Below, piece by piece: positions 16,274 to 24,348 of a DNA stretch of 42,050 nucleotides. Position 1 is the stretch's first letter. Every line of letters begins with the position of its first letter. The DNA is from an uncultured Bacteroidales bacterium (lineage in GTDB: Bacteria; Bacteroidota; Bacteroidia; Bacteroidales; Bacteroidaceae). The DNA is taken from the NCBI GenBank assembly GCA_902779535.1, contig CACZBX010000015.1:1-42050 (forward strand), in the 5' to 3' direction. The notes under the pieces were generated by a model that saw nothing but the letters and a program-made list of their open reading frames with translations, made no database searches and was not told where the DNA came from. Both the position numbers and the translations under genes were made by a program.

Positions 16274-17824
16274 ATGAGAAACCGTTTTTTATCAGTATTG
16301 TGGATGATGGGAATCGTTTTCGCCTTGGCATCGTGTGCGGATACGGCCAAGCAGCAGACGACTATTCCTGACGAAGTGACCCTTTCGAAGGCTGTCCTTC
16401 TGGATAAAATTAAAGGTGGGTGGGCCGGACAGACCATTGCCTGTACCTATGGTGGCCCTACGGAGTTCCGGTATCAAGGAACGATGATTCAAGATTATAT
16501 TCCTATCTATTGGCCGAAAGGACAGATTAAGCATTATTACGACCGTTCTCCCGGTTTGTATGATGATGTGTATATGGACTTGACTTTTGTGGATGTATTC
16601 GACCGTCTTGGCTTGGATGCTCCGGTCGATTCTTTCGCAGTTGCTTTTGCCAATGCTCCATATCCTCTTTGGCATGCGAACCAGGCTGCGAGGTATAACA
16701 TCCTCAATGGCATTATGCCACCGGAATCGGGCAGCTGGAAGTACAGTGCACATGCCGACGACATCGACTATCAGATTGAAGCCGATTATGCGGGCCTCAT
16801 GAGTCCGGGCATGCCAAATACCGCATCGCAGTTCTCGGATAAGATAGGTCATATTATGAACAGCGGAAATGGCTGGTACGGTGGTGTATATGTTGGGGCC
16901 ATGTATTCGATGGCATTTTTGTCGGATGATGTTGAATTTGTCGTTGAAGAAGCCTTGAAAGTTATCCCTGAGGAAACACGTTACTACAAATGCATGGCAG
17001 ATGTGATCAAATGGTATCACCAGTATCCGGATGATTGGAAGCAAACTTGGGCTTTGATTGAAAAATACTATAGCGAAGATTTTGGATGCCCCGAGGGCGT
17101 TTTCAATCCGTTGAATATTGACGCCCTGATTAACAGCGCGTATGTCGTTGTTGGCTTGCTTTACGGGAAAGGTGACTTCTCACGCACGATCGATATTGCC
17201 ACACGTTGCGGACAAGACTCCGATTGTAATCCGGCAACAGCCGGCGGTATTCTTGGAACGATCATTGGCTATGATGCGATTCCGGAATATTGGAAAGAAA
17301 ATGTCTATGAGGTAGAAGACCGCGACTTCAAGTATACGAATATCTCGTTGAATAAAGTGTATCAGATGAGTTTTAATCAGGCTCTTCAGGTGATTGAGCG
17401 TGAAGGCGGACAAGTTTTGGAAGACAAGGTTGTGATTAAAACACAAAGGCCTCAACCGGTTGCTGTAGAAGAGTCGTTCCCGAATATGTATCCGGTGAAG
17501 CGAATCGACTTCCGTAAACAGGTATCCGACTGGGAAGAAGCAACATTTGAGGGCACAGGTATCGCTTTGGATTGCTCTGTGAAAGCAGAACGTAGCGATT
17601 ATGTGGCAGTTGTTGAGGTTTATATTGACGGCCAACTGGATGCAACGCGAAAATTGCCGGCCTTGTCGCACGACCGTGCACTCGAGATTTATTATAATCC
17701 GATGCTAAAGAAGGGCGTTCATAAACTGATGTTGAAATGGATTAATCCAGAAAAAGGCGCGAGCGTCTATTGCGCATCAAGCATTGTTTATTCAGACACG
17801 CCTTATGTGAACCCTTTTAAATAA
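16274..17824 (+). CDS. ADP-ribosylglycohydrolase-family lipoprotein
   Basis: The 516-residue protein starts at 16274 with a lipoprotein signal (lipobox FALASC) and belongs to the ADP-ribosylglycohydrolase (DraG/ARH) fold. Metal-ligand motifs are YDDVYMDLTF near residue 100 and GQDSDCNPATAGGILG near residue 315. The family hydrolyses N- or O-glycosidic ribosyl bonds. Because this copy is exported, it should act on external ribosides and release ribose for the neighbouring permease and kinase; that is inference. A beta-rich C-terminal region of about 110 residues has the look of a carbohydrate-binding or ancillary domain. A longer frame from 16217 overlaps ribokinase and would bury the signal peptide, so it is rejected. 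Confidence 0.88.
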   Translation: MRNRFLSVLWMMGIVFALASCADTAKQQTTIPDEVTLSKAVLLDKIKGGWAGQTIACTYGGPTEFRYQGTMIQDYIPIYWPKGQIKHYYDRSPGLYDDVYMDLTFVDVFDRLGLDAPVDSFAVAFANAPYPLWHANQAARYNILNGIMPPESGSWKYSAHADDIDYQIEADYAGLMSPGMPNTASQFSDKIGHIMNSGNGWYGGVYVGAMYSMAFLSDDVEFVVEEALKVIPEETRYYKCMADVIKWYHQYPDDWKQTWALIEKYYSEDFGCPEGVFNPLNIDALINSAYVVVGLLYGKGDFSRTIDIATRCGQDSDCNPATAGGILGTIIGYDAIPEYWKENVYEVEDRDFKYTNISLNKVYQMSFNQALQVIEREGGQVLEDKVVIKTQRPQPVAVEESFPNMYPVKRIDFRKQVSDWEEATFEGTGIALDCSVKAERSDYVAVVEVYIDGQLDATRKLPALSHDRALEIYYNPMLKKGVHKLMLKWINPEKGASVYCASSIVYSDTPYVNPFK

Positions 17825-17839
17825 TTTAAACCATAAGAT

Positions 17840-18841
17840 ATGTTTATCGTTCAAAGTTATTCTGTAGCAGTTCTGTTCTGTTTTGTGACCATGCTGTGCT
17901 GGGGCTCTTGGGGAAATACCCAAAAGTTGGCGGCAAAAACATGGCGTTACGAGTTTTTCTATTGGGATTATGTTTTGGGAGTGCTACTTTGTTCGCTTCT
18001 TTTAGCTTTTACGTTGGGTAGTTTCGGTAGCGAAGGACGTAGCTTCTTGAGCGATTTGGCACAAGCCGATAGCAGTAACCTGTGGAGTGCCTTCACGGGC
18101 GGTGTCGTTTTCAATGCAGCCAACATCCTTTTGTCTGCCGCCATCGCTCTTTGCGGACTGTCGGTTGCCTTCCCTGTCGGCATTGGTTTGGCTTTGGTGC
18201 TCGGTGTACTCGTCAACTATTTCGGTGCAGCCAAGGGCGAGCCGCTTTACATCTTTATTGGAGTGTTACTGATCGTCATTGCTATCATCCTGAACGGATT
18301 GGCTTATAAAAAAGCACAGGTTGGCGCAGGCAAACAGATCACAAAAGGGTTACTCTTGTCGATTTGTGCCGGTGTCATCATGGCGTTTTTCTATCGTTTT
18401 GTTGCAGCGTCCATGGATTTGAACAACTTTGCTCAGCCGGAAGCAGGGAAGTTAACGCCCTATACGGCCGTTTTCATCTTTGCCGTGGGTGTACTGGTAA
18501 GTAATTTCATCTTCAACACCATTGCAATGAAGCATCCGGTCAACGGTGAGCCTGTTTCTATTAAGGATTACTTCAAAGGCTCTCTCAAAACCCATTTGGT
18601 AGGCATCCTGGGTGGTGTCATCTGGTGTGTCGGTCAGGAATTTAGTGTTATCGCATCCGAGAAAGCCGGGGCTGCCATCTCTTATGGCTTAGGGCAAGGA
18701 GCGACATTGGTTTCTGCCTTGTGGGGAATTCTGATCTGGAGAGAGTTCAAGGGTGCTCCGAAGCTGTCTAATCAACTGAATCTGGCCATGTTTATCCTGT
18801 TTATCATCGGACTTGGATTCCTAATCTACGCAGGAGCATAA
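17840..18841 (+). CDS. DMT-superfamily sugar/ribose permease (ureide-permease/RhaT-like, RusT-type)
   Basis: The 333-residue integral membrane protein has about ten hydrophobic helices. It opens with the motif MLCWGSWGNTQKLA, characteristic of a bacterial group related to ureide permeases and rhamnose/ribose DMT transporters. AFPVGIGLALVLGVLVNYF and the second-half repeat ISYGLGQGATLVSALWGILIWREF match the two-fold repeated architecture. In Bacteroides the homologous gene next to ribokinase and ADP-ribosylglycohydrolase genes is the ribose transporter of the rus locus, so ribose is the likely substrate. It starts 15 bp after the glycohydrolase gene and is followed 3 bp later by the LysO genes. 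Confidence 0.85.
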   Translation: MFIVQSYSVAVLFCFVTMLCWGSWGNTQKLAAKTWRYEFFYWDYVLGVLLCSLLLAFTLGSFGSEGRSFLSDLAQADSSNLWSAFTGGVVFNAANILLSAAIALCGLSVAFPVGIGLALVLGVLVNYFGAAKGEPLYIFIGVLLIVIAIILNGLAYKKAQVGAGKQITKGLLLSICAGVIMAFFYRFVAASMDLNNFAQPEAGKLTPYTAVFIFAVGVLVSNFIFNTIAMKHPVNGEPVSIKDYFKGSLKTHLVGILGGVIWCVGQEFSVIASEKAGAAISYGLGQGATLVSALWGILIWREFKGAPKLSNQLNLAMFILFIIGLGFLIYAGA

Positions 18842-18844
18842 GCC

Positions 18845-19114
18845 ATGTTGATTGTACTTGCATTTATGTTCGGTGGCATCCTGATTGGCTTCCTCACACG
18901 AAAGAAGCCTTTCCGGTACACACAACAGACTTTGGCCGTCCTGGTATGGGCTTTGCTCTTCTTGCTGGGAATCATGATCGGAGGAAACGAACAGTTGATG
19001 AAGGGACTGGGTGCCATCGGACTTGAAGCTTTTATTATTGCAACGTTGGCTACACTGGGCAGTGTGACGGCTGCCGCATGTTTGTGGCATTTTGTGCGAC
19101 ACAAAAACAAGTGA
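18845..19114 (+). CDS. LysO-family exporter, N-terminal part (split gene)
   Basis: The 89-residue product has about three hydrophobic helices and the motif ALLFLLGIMIGGNEQL. It corresponds to the N-terminal third of the L-lysine exporter LysO (YbjE; DUF340). It ends cleanly with a TGA and the remaining part is encoded by a separate gene beginning 4 bp later. Both reading frames have natural starts and good amino-acid composition, so this is a stable split rather than a sequencing error. The two parts probably assemble into one transporter. It is the fourth gene of the plus-strand operon started by ribokinase, although a metabolic link to ribose is not evident. Confidence 0.8.
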   Translation: MLIVLAFMFGGILIGFLTRKKPFRYTQQTLAVLVWALLFLLGIMIGGNEQLMKGLGAIGLEAFIIATLATLGSVTAAACLWHFVRHKNK

Positions 19115-19118
19115 AAGG

Positions 19119-19721
19119 ATGAAAGGAAGTTTGATTATTCTATTGTTTTTCCTCTTGGGCATTGGCTGTGGGTACATGAACCTGTTACCCGTTGGCGACG
19201 GCGGCGAGGATATAAGTTTTTATGCACTGTGTGCATTGTTGTTCTTTGTAGGTTACAGCATCGGAAATGATGCCGACATTGTCACGAAGTTTAAGCAGCT
19301 GAATCCGGGTTTGGCACTGCTCCCCTTGATGACTTTCTTAGGAACGTTAAGCGGATGTCTGGTTGCCGCATTGATTCTGCATCATCGTTCCTTGGCCGAT
19401 TGCATGGCTGTAGGCTCAGGCTTTGGCTATTATTCCCTGTCTAGTATCTTCATTACTCAGTATAAAGGTGCAGAATTGGGAACGATTGCTTTGGTCGCCA
19501 ACGTCGTTCGTGAACTTATCACCTTGTTGGGTGCTCCTCTGCTGGTAAGGTGGTTCGGAAAGCTGGCACCGATATCGGCTGGCGGAGCGACAACCATGGA
19601 TACGACATTGCCTATCATCACGCAGACTTCGGGAAAGGAACTTGTTCCGGTCTCTATTTACCATGGCTTTGTGATGGATTTCAGCGTCCCGTTCGTAGTA
19701 ACCTTCTTCTGCCAACTCTAA
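19119..19721 (+). CDS. LysO-family lysine exporter, C-terminal part (split gene)
   Basis: The 200-residue membrane protein carries the main LysO/DUF340 signature: LLFFVGYSIGND, then GSGFGYYSLSS, VANVVRELITLL, and the GGATTMDTTLP block near the C-terminus. It has about six hydrophobic segments. Together with the 89-residue upstream product it covers the length of a typical single-chain LysO of about 300 residues. The ATG at 19119 gives a 4-bp gap to the first part; an in-frame ATG at 19092 overlaps it by 23 bp and would add a hydrophilic stretch before the first helix. A weak terminator hairpin follows. Confidence 0.85.
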   Translation: MKGSLIILLFFLLGIGCGYMNLLPVGDGGEDISFYALCALLFFVGYSIGNDADIVTKFKQLNPGLALLPLMTFLGTLSGCLVAALILHHRSLADCMAVGSGFGYYSLSSIFITQYKGAELGTIALVANVVRELITLLGAPLLVRWFGKLAPISAGGATTMDTTLPIITQTSGKELVPVSIYHGFVMDFSVPFVVTFFCQL

Positions 19722-19744
19722 AAACGGACATTCAACAAATAGGG

Positions 19745-19772
19745 AAATCCCTACTTAATCTTAGGGATTTTC
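19745..19772 (+). terminator. probable terminator after the lysO genes
   Basis: A 9-bp inverted repeat pairs 19745-19753 with 19762-19770 and is followed by a short, interrupted T-rich tail. It lies about 25 bp after the stop codon. Confidence 0.5.
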
Positions 19773-19797
19773 TCTATGTTGCCTGTTTTATTGTCTC

Positions 19798-19806
19798 TAT
19801 TTTTGC
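19798..19806 (+). promoter_or_regulatory. -7 element of the W/Y/G-rich protein and OmpP1 operon
   Basis: The sequence TATTTTTGC matches TAnnTTTGC. A TTG at 19779-19781 is slightly too close (16 bp) to be a perfect -33. The predicted start near 19812 gives a leader of about 38 nt. Confidence 0.55.
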
Positions 19807-19849
19807 ATCAGATAAAAAAGCATTATTAACCGATTAAAATAAGTAGTGT

Positions 19850-21262
19850 ATGAAAAAGAATGTTTTAACTTCACTGTTATGGATGTGCTTGCCGGTATGT
19901 GTGGTAGCACAGAATGTGAACGATGACCTCTATTTCATTCCAAAAAAGCAAGCTGAAAAGAAAGTAGAGGTTACTCAGACAAGTCGTCCGGCAACTTCTG
20001 TCAACCGAAACTCAGATACCTATGTCTATAATGGCAAGGGAACGACTTTGGTTGTTAACGATAAGAAAGGTTATACCCGTGACGTAGATGAATATAACCG
20101 CCGTTATTCGGCTCGTGATAATCAGTTCACGGTGCAGGATGACACACTTTACATCGAAGAGAAGCCGATGAACGAGCGTGGTGAGTGGGTCAATGGCTTC
20201 GAAGGCTCACAGAGCGATTACGAATATGCGATGCGTTTGGTTCGCTTCCGCAATCCTCGCTTTGCAGTTTCCATCAGTAGTCCGCTCTATTGGGATATGA
20301 TTTACATGCTTCCTTCTTGGGAATGGAACGTGTACGTGGATGATTTCTATGCTTATGCTTTCCCAACTTACTCAAATAGTTTGTGGTGGGATTGGCGTTT
20401 CAACTATCCGTACGGATGGGGTTGGGGATGGCACTCTCCTTGGTACTATAGTAGCTGGTATTCACCTTGGTATTACAGTAGTTGGTACGGTCCTGGCTAT
20501 TGGGGCTGGGGAAGTTACTGGGGTGGTTACTGGGGACGTCCTTGGCATCACCACTACTATGGTGGATGGTATGGTCCTGGATACTGGGGCGGTCACTATG
20601 CATGGCACGGATCAAGCCGTCGTTATCCGGGCGTTCACTCCGATCGTTATGTAAATAACTACGCACACAACTATCGTAACGGCGTAAGTACGCGCAGCAA
20701 TTACGGTCGTGGCGGAACTTATACTCGTGGCAACGGTTCATCATCGAACTATAATATGAACAGAAGTGCTTCAAGTTATCGTACTCGTACTGGTAGCGCT
20801 GCATCAACACGTAGCGGAAGTGCTTATAACGGTCGTGTGATATCGGGCAACTCAAACGATGCTTCGGTTCGTCCATCAACTCGTACTCGTACAGGTGGTG
20901 CTGTTTCCGGTAGCTCAAGCGGTATCAACACACGCTCTGCAGGCAACACTTATAACCGTCCGAGCAGTACTCGTAGCAGTGTAAGCGGTTCTGCAAGTGG
21001 TGCAGCACAAAGAGGTGCTTACCGTTCATCGGGTAGTAGCAGTTACAGCCGTTCGAACAGCGGTGCGGTAACACGTAGCAACAGTTCAACTCGTAGCTAT
21101 TCGCCTTCAACAAGCCGTTCTTCCGGCAGCTACTCACGCTCATCTGGAGGATCAAGCTATGGTTCTGGTGGTGGTAGCCGTTCATCCGGTAGCTTCGGCG
21201 GTGGCGGTGGAGGCCGTTCCGGTGGCTTCAGCGGCGGCGGTGGCGGCGGTCGTCACAGATAA
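19850..21262 (+). CDS. exported low-complexity protein rich in W/Y/G then S/R/T/G
   Basis: The 470-residue product has a signal peptide ending at VVAQ. Residues of about 25-160 are ordinary mixed sequence with a conserved-looking YVYNGKGTTLVVNDKKGYTRDVDEYNRRY region. Next comes a tryptophan/tyrosine/glycine-rich stretch (about 178-265), including a tandem PWYYSSWY repeat and many GYWG units. The C-terminal 200 residues are dominated by Ser, Arg, Thr and Gly and end in glycine runs with RHR. No enzyme domain is recognisable. It resembles uncharacterised Bacteroidales envelope proteins that precede an OmpP1/FadL homologue, as here (50 bp gap). The highly basic, disordered tail suggests binding to nucleic acid, polysaccharide or the cell wall; that is inference. 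Confidence 0.8.
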   Translation: MKKNVLTSLLWMCLPVCVVAQNVNDDLYFIPKKQAEKKVEVTQTSRPATSVNRNSDTYVYNGKGTTLVVNDKKGYTRDVDEYNRRYSARDNQFTVQDDTLYIEEKPMNERGEWVNGFEGSQSDYEYAMRLVRFRNPRFAVSISSPLYWDMIYMLPSWEWNVYVDDFYAYAFPTYSNSLWWDWRFNYPYGWGWGWHSPWYYSSWYSPWYYSSWYGPGYWGWGSYWGGYWGRPWHHHYYGGWYGPGYWGGHYAWHGSSRRYPGVHSDRYVNNYAHNYRNGVSTRSNYGRGGTYTRGNGSSSNYNMNRSASSYRTRTGSAASTRSGSAYNGRVISGNSNDASVRPSTRTRTGGAVSGSSSGINTRSAGNTYNRPSSTRSSVSGSASGAAQRGAYRSSGSSSYSRSNSGAVTRSNSSTRSYSPSTSRSSGSYSRSSGGSSYGSGGGSRSSGSFGGGGGGRSGGFSGGGGGGRHR

Positions 21263-21312
21263 TCATAAACCTTGAGATATTGAATAAATAATATGTTAAA
21301 GAATACTGAATT

Positions 21313-22953
21313 ATGAAGAATAAATGGATATTTGCACTTTCTATGATTCTGGCTGTCGGAACAGCAAGTGCACAGAACTTATATGATGCAGAACGTTTGT
21401 CAAGCAATGAACTGAATGGTACAGCCCGCTTCGTCGGTATGGGTGGAGCAATGGGTGCGCTGGGTGGCGATATCTCGACCATCGGTACGAACCCGGCAGG
21501 TATTGGTATCTTCCGTAGCAGCGATGTTTCCGTATCATTTGGATACAATACATCCAGTGCAAGTTCAAAATATATGGGAACAAGCATGAAAGAGGATAAG
21601 TCACGGGCTTCCTTCGATCAGATTGGTTTCGTTTACTCAAACAAAATCGGTAATTCTACTTCTCTGAGATACGTGAACTTCGGTTTCAACTATCATAAGA
21701 GCAAGAACTTTAACCGTATCTTTAGTATGGGCGGACCTCTGGATGGATTCTCTCAGACATGGCAGATGACGACTGCCCTCGAGAATGCCGGCATTAACGA
21801 AGGTGAATTGAATGATATCTTCGAATCGGAAGGCAACCCATACACAAGCAGTGCATATGCCAACTTCCCGGTTTTGGGATTGATGGGAATCCGTACGGGT
21901 TTGGTTGGCTGGGAGGCAAATAGTCATTTGGGCTATGATAGTCCTGCAGGCTGGAACGGTTCAAACAATAATTTCTTCAGCGAGGAGAAGGGTGGCATTA
22001 ACGAGTACGATTTTAATGTGTCTTTCAATATCAACGACCGTGTTTACTTGGGCTTGACCCTCGGTGCGTACGATGTGAAGTACGATCGATATACCTCTTA
22101 CACGGAGAACCTGATTGGCTTCCAAAGTGCTGACGGCAGTATCTGGTCGATTCAAGATGATGGTGATGTACCGGTAGATAATGGTGGTTATACCTTGGAC
22201 AACTACTATCGTTTGGAAGGTGCCGGTGTCGACTTGAAGTTTGGTGCTATCTTCCGTCCGATTGAGGAGTCCCCGTTCCGCTTTGGATTTGCAATCCATA
22301 CGCCGACATGGTATGATTTGACCGAGAGTTACAATGCGAAGATCACTTCCGACATCTACGCTTTCGACAACCGCGAGTTGAAACCGTTCGAGAGCCAGAC
22401 ATTGAGCGATTATCTCGGTGGCGATTACTTGAACTACGATTATCGTATCATCACTCCGTGGAAGTTTAACGTGAACTTGGGTACAACCATCGGTTCTTCA
22501 TTGGCACTGGGTGCAGAATATGAATACGAAGACTATGGTTCTGCAAAGTTGAAAGATGTTGATGGTTATGATTTGGGCGACCAGAATAGTGTAAGCACGT
22601 ACTTGAAGGGTGTTCATACCGCTCGTGTCGGTTTGGAATATCGCATCGTTCCTGAGTTCAGCCTCCGTGCCGGTTACAATTTCTCAAGTCGTGCATATCA
22701 TGAGAGTGCTTACAATGCATTGGCTCCTTACAGCACCAATACTTCATTCCTGAATATTAAGGATAAGCAGACGGTGACTTGCGGTGTCGGTTACCGTGGA
22801 AGCGTAATCTATGCTGACCTTGCTTATAAGTATGACGCTTACCGTTCGGCTTTCTTCGCATTCGATGATCAGATTGATGGTAACTATCTGCCACAAACCG
22901 ATATCAACCATTCACGTCATCAATTGTTGCTCACTATCGGCGCAAGATTCTAA
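21313..22953 (+). CDS. OmpP1/FadL-family outer membrane protein
   Basis: The 546-residue protein has a signal peptide (cleavage after ASAQ). The N-terminal region carries the FadL-type plug signature: ARFVGMGGAMGALGGDISTIGTNPAGIG. A long series of amphipathic beta strands follows, ending in the C-terminal aromatic-terminated strand LLLTIGARF, as expected for an outer-membrane barrel inserted by BamA. Bacteroidales homologues are often labelled hemin receptor without direct proof; the family transports hydrophobic compounds such as fatty acids. It is the second gene of a two-gene unit and ends in a strong terminator. Confidence 0.88.
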   Translation: MKNKWIFALSMILAVGTASAQNLYDAERLSSNELNGTARFVGMGGAMGALGGDISTIGTNPAGIGIFRSSDVSVSFGYNTSSASSKYMGTSMKEDKSRASFDQIGFVYSNKIGNSTSLRYVNFGFNYHKSKNFNRIFSMGGPLDGFSQTWQMTTALENAGINEGELNDIFESEGNPYTSSAYANFPVLGLMGIRTGLVGWEANSHLGYDSPAGWNGSNNNFFSEEKGGINEYDFNVSFNINDRVYLGLTLGAYDVKYDRYTSYTENLIGFQSADGSIWSIQDDGDVPVDNGGYTLDNYYRLEGAGVDLKFGAIFRPIEESPFRFGFAIHTPTWYDLTESYNAKITSDIYAFDNRELKPFESQTLSDYLGGDYLNYDYRIITPWKFNVNLGTTIGSSLALGAEYEYEDYGSAKLKDVDGYDLGDQNSVSTYLKGVHTARVGLEYRIVPEFSLRAGYNFSSRAYHESAYNALAPYSTNTSFLNIKDKQTVTCGVGYRGSVIYADLAYKYDAYRSAFFAFDDQIDGNYLPQTDINHSRHQLLLTIGARF

Positions 22954-22971
22954 TCTATTCGATATATCTTT

Positions 22972-23014
22972 ACAAGGGCGTGTCAAAAATCATTTGACAC
23001 GCCCTTGTCTTTTT
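22972..23014 (+). terminator. terminator of the OmpP1 gene
   Basis: A perfect 16-bp stem pairs 22972-22987 with 22993-23008 around a 5-nt loop, followed by CTTTTTG. It is one of the strongest intrinsic terminators in the window. Confidence 0.92.
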
Positions 23015-23056
23015 GTCTTTCGTTGTCATTTTTTGAGTCTATTCCTTATAAATAAA

Positions 23057-23122
23057 GCTTATCACCTGCGTGAAAAAGGTTTATCACCTATGTGAAAAGA
23101 GTTTATCACGAAGGTGAAAAGC
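23057..23122. repeat. three tandem 22-bp units, each with a TCAC-N4-GTGA palindrome
   Basis: Units begin at 23057, 23079 and 23101 and share the pattern (G)TTATCAC-N4-GTGAAAA. The variable centres are CTGC, CTAT and GAAG. Each unit contains an inverted TCAC/GTGA pair, as in a dimeric-regulator operator. The 22-bp period puts the sites about two helical turns apart on the same DNA face. AAGCTT flanks the array on both sides (23055-23060 and 23119-23124). It lies between two converging genes, so the arrangement is unusual for an operator. Confidence 0.75.
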
Positions 23123-23140
23123 TTGGTTTACGGACTTTTA

Positions 23141-24343
23141 TTACTTCTTCTTGAGGAAGTTAAAGCCAGCATAAATGCGGAGGACGGCATACGAGTTGGT
23201 CAATGAGAAATAGTCCTTGCGATAATCGTACGAGTGAGTAACGATGCTGGCACCAACAAAGTACTTGCTGTTGTTCCAAACCACACCGGCGCGACCAATC
23301 AGGTCGAAGTTGATATTCTCCACCCATTTAAACCGAAGGATATTCTGGTCGGTGCTATCTTCATTTCCGGTAAATGCACGTGATTTCTTGTATCCGATGG
23401 CAGGTAGGAGGGATGCGTTCAGCACGCAGTTCTTTGCGAATACCCAGTTATAGCCATAACCGAAGTTGATGCTGTAGTTTGAGTATTTCACCTCGTTGAA
23501 TTTCATCGCATCATTCAACTGGCTCTGGATAATATACGGCATTTGGTCGGTGTCAAACAGATAATGATGCTGCGAGTAGGTGAACCCGGCCATAAACGAG
23601 CCGGCATTCTTGATCTGATTGGTCGACTGACTATATACTGCGGGGTAGGAGAAATGTTTGTAGTTGAAGATCCAATAGGCGTTCAGTCCCTTGACGGAAG
23701 AACGGAGTCCGTTAAAGCTCCAATCTATTGCAGATCGTTCTTCGGGCGTAATGTCAAAGCCGCTATACGATTTGATTTTGAAGTTACTGCCGGTCTTACG
23801 GTAATAGAAGTCGGCTCCAAACTTCGAACTATAGATGCTCAACTCGTATTCTTTCTTACTGGTATGTTTCTTGTTACTATGGAATAAGTCGTTGAATGTA
23901 AAGGTGTATCCCAGGAATATCCATCTCCAACCGAAATATACACCGAGTTTGAAATCGGGTCTCGGACCGATCTCGAGACTCTGGCTCTTGCCGTTGCTTT
24001 GTCCTCCGAACCGGATGTCCTCCATCCATGTACTATGCTCGAGCATGAAAGCGAGGTTGTATTTGTTGGGTTTGATATAGGTGGTATCGATAGCGTTGAA
24101 TTTCTTGACTTCCTTACGGATACGACGACCGGTATGTCGCCATGTGCGGGCGATATCATCGGCCAGTTGTAGCAGGTCGTAAGGCTCTTGACGAATCTCG
24201 TCGGTGATGACTGATGAGGGTGTAGGTTTTGTCAACGTATCTGTGCGCTGTGAAGGGATAGTATCGTTCACTTGTGCCCGAGCAATGGATATGTTCAAAG
24301 CGGTCAGCAAGCAAATAAAGAGTCGATAGGATCCTTTCATCAT
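23141..24343 (-). CDS. DUF4421-family exported protein
   Basis: The 400-residue product has an N-terminal signal peptide ending near IARAQ. A proline/threonine-rich linker follows, then a beta-rich domain with the family-typical DTTYIKPNKYNLAFMLEHS and repeated strands full of Tyr, Phe and Gly. It ends with an aromatic strand (RIYAGFNFLKKK), so an outer-membrane beta-barrel of about 12 strands is plausible. DUF4421 members are common in Bacteroidales and functionally uncharacterised. It is the last gene of the four-gene minus-strand operon that starts with the putative porin, 5 bp downstream of the oxidoreductase gene. Confidence 0.82.
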   Translation of the reverse strand: MMKGSYRLFICLLTALNISIARAQVNDTIPSQRTDTLTKPTPSSVITDEIRQEPYDLLQLADDIARTWRHTGRRIRKEVKKFNAIDTTYIKPNKYNLAFMLEHSTWMEDIRFGGQSNGKSQSLEIGPRPDFKLGVYFGWRWIFLGYTFTFNDLFHSNKKHTSKKEYELSIYSSKFGADFYYRKTGSNFKIKSYSGFDITPEERSAIDWSFNGLRSSVKGLNAYWIFNYKHFSYPAVYSQSTNQIKNAGSFMAGFTYSQHHYLFDTDQMPYIIQSQLNDAMKFNEVKYSNYSINFGYGYNWVFAKNCVLNASLLPAIGYKKSRAFTGNEDSTDQNILRFKWVENINFDLIGRAGVVWNNSKYFVGASIVTHSYDYRKDYFSLTNSYAVLRIYAGFNFLKKK

Positions 24344-24348
24344 GTGTC

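Noticed and set aside
16292-17044. Long minus-strand open frame (250 codons) opposite the ADP-ribosylglycohydrolase gene
   Set aside because: It lies fully antisense to a clear family member, its amino-acid composition is not protein-like, and it has no promoter.
18845-19121. Frameshifted lysO pseudogene
   Set aside because: Both parts have proper starts and stops with a 4-bp gap and no decayed codons, so a stable split is more likely.
20400-20918. Minus-strand open frame of 172 codons opposite the W/Y/G-rich gene
   Set aside because: It is a by-product of the low-complexity coding sequence on the plus strand.
23057-23122. Possible mini-CRISPR or iteron-type replication origin
   Set aside because: The units abut without spacers, and no replication initiator gene or AT-rich unwinding region lies nearby.
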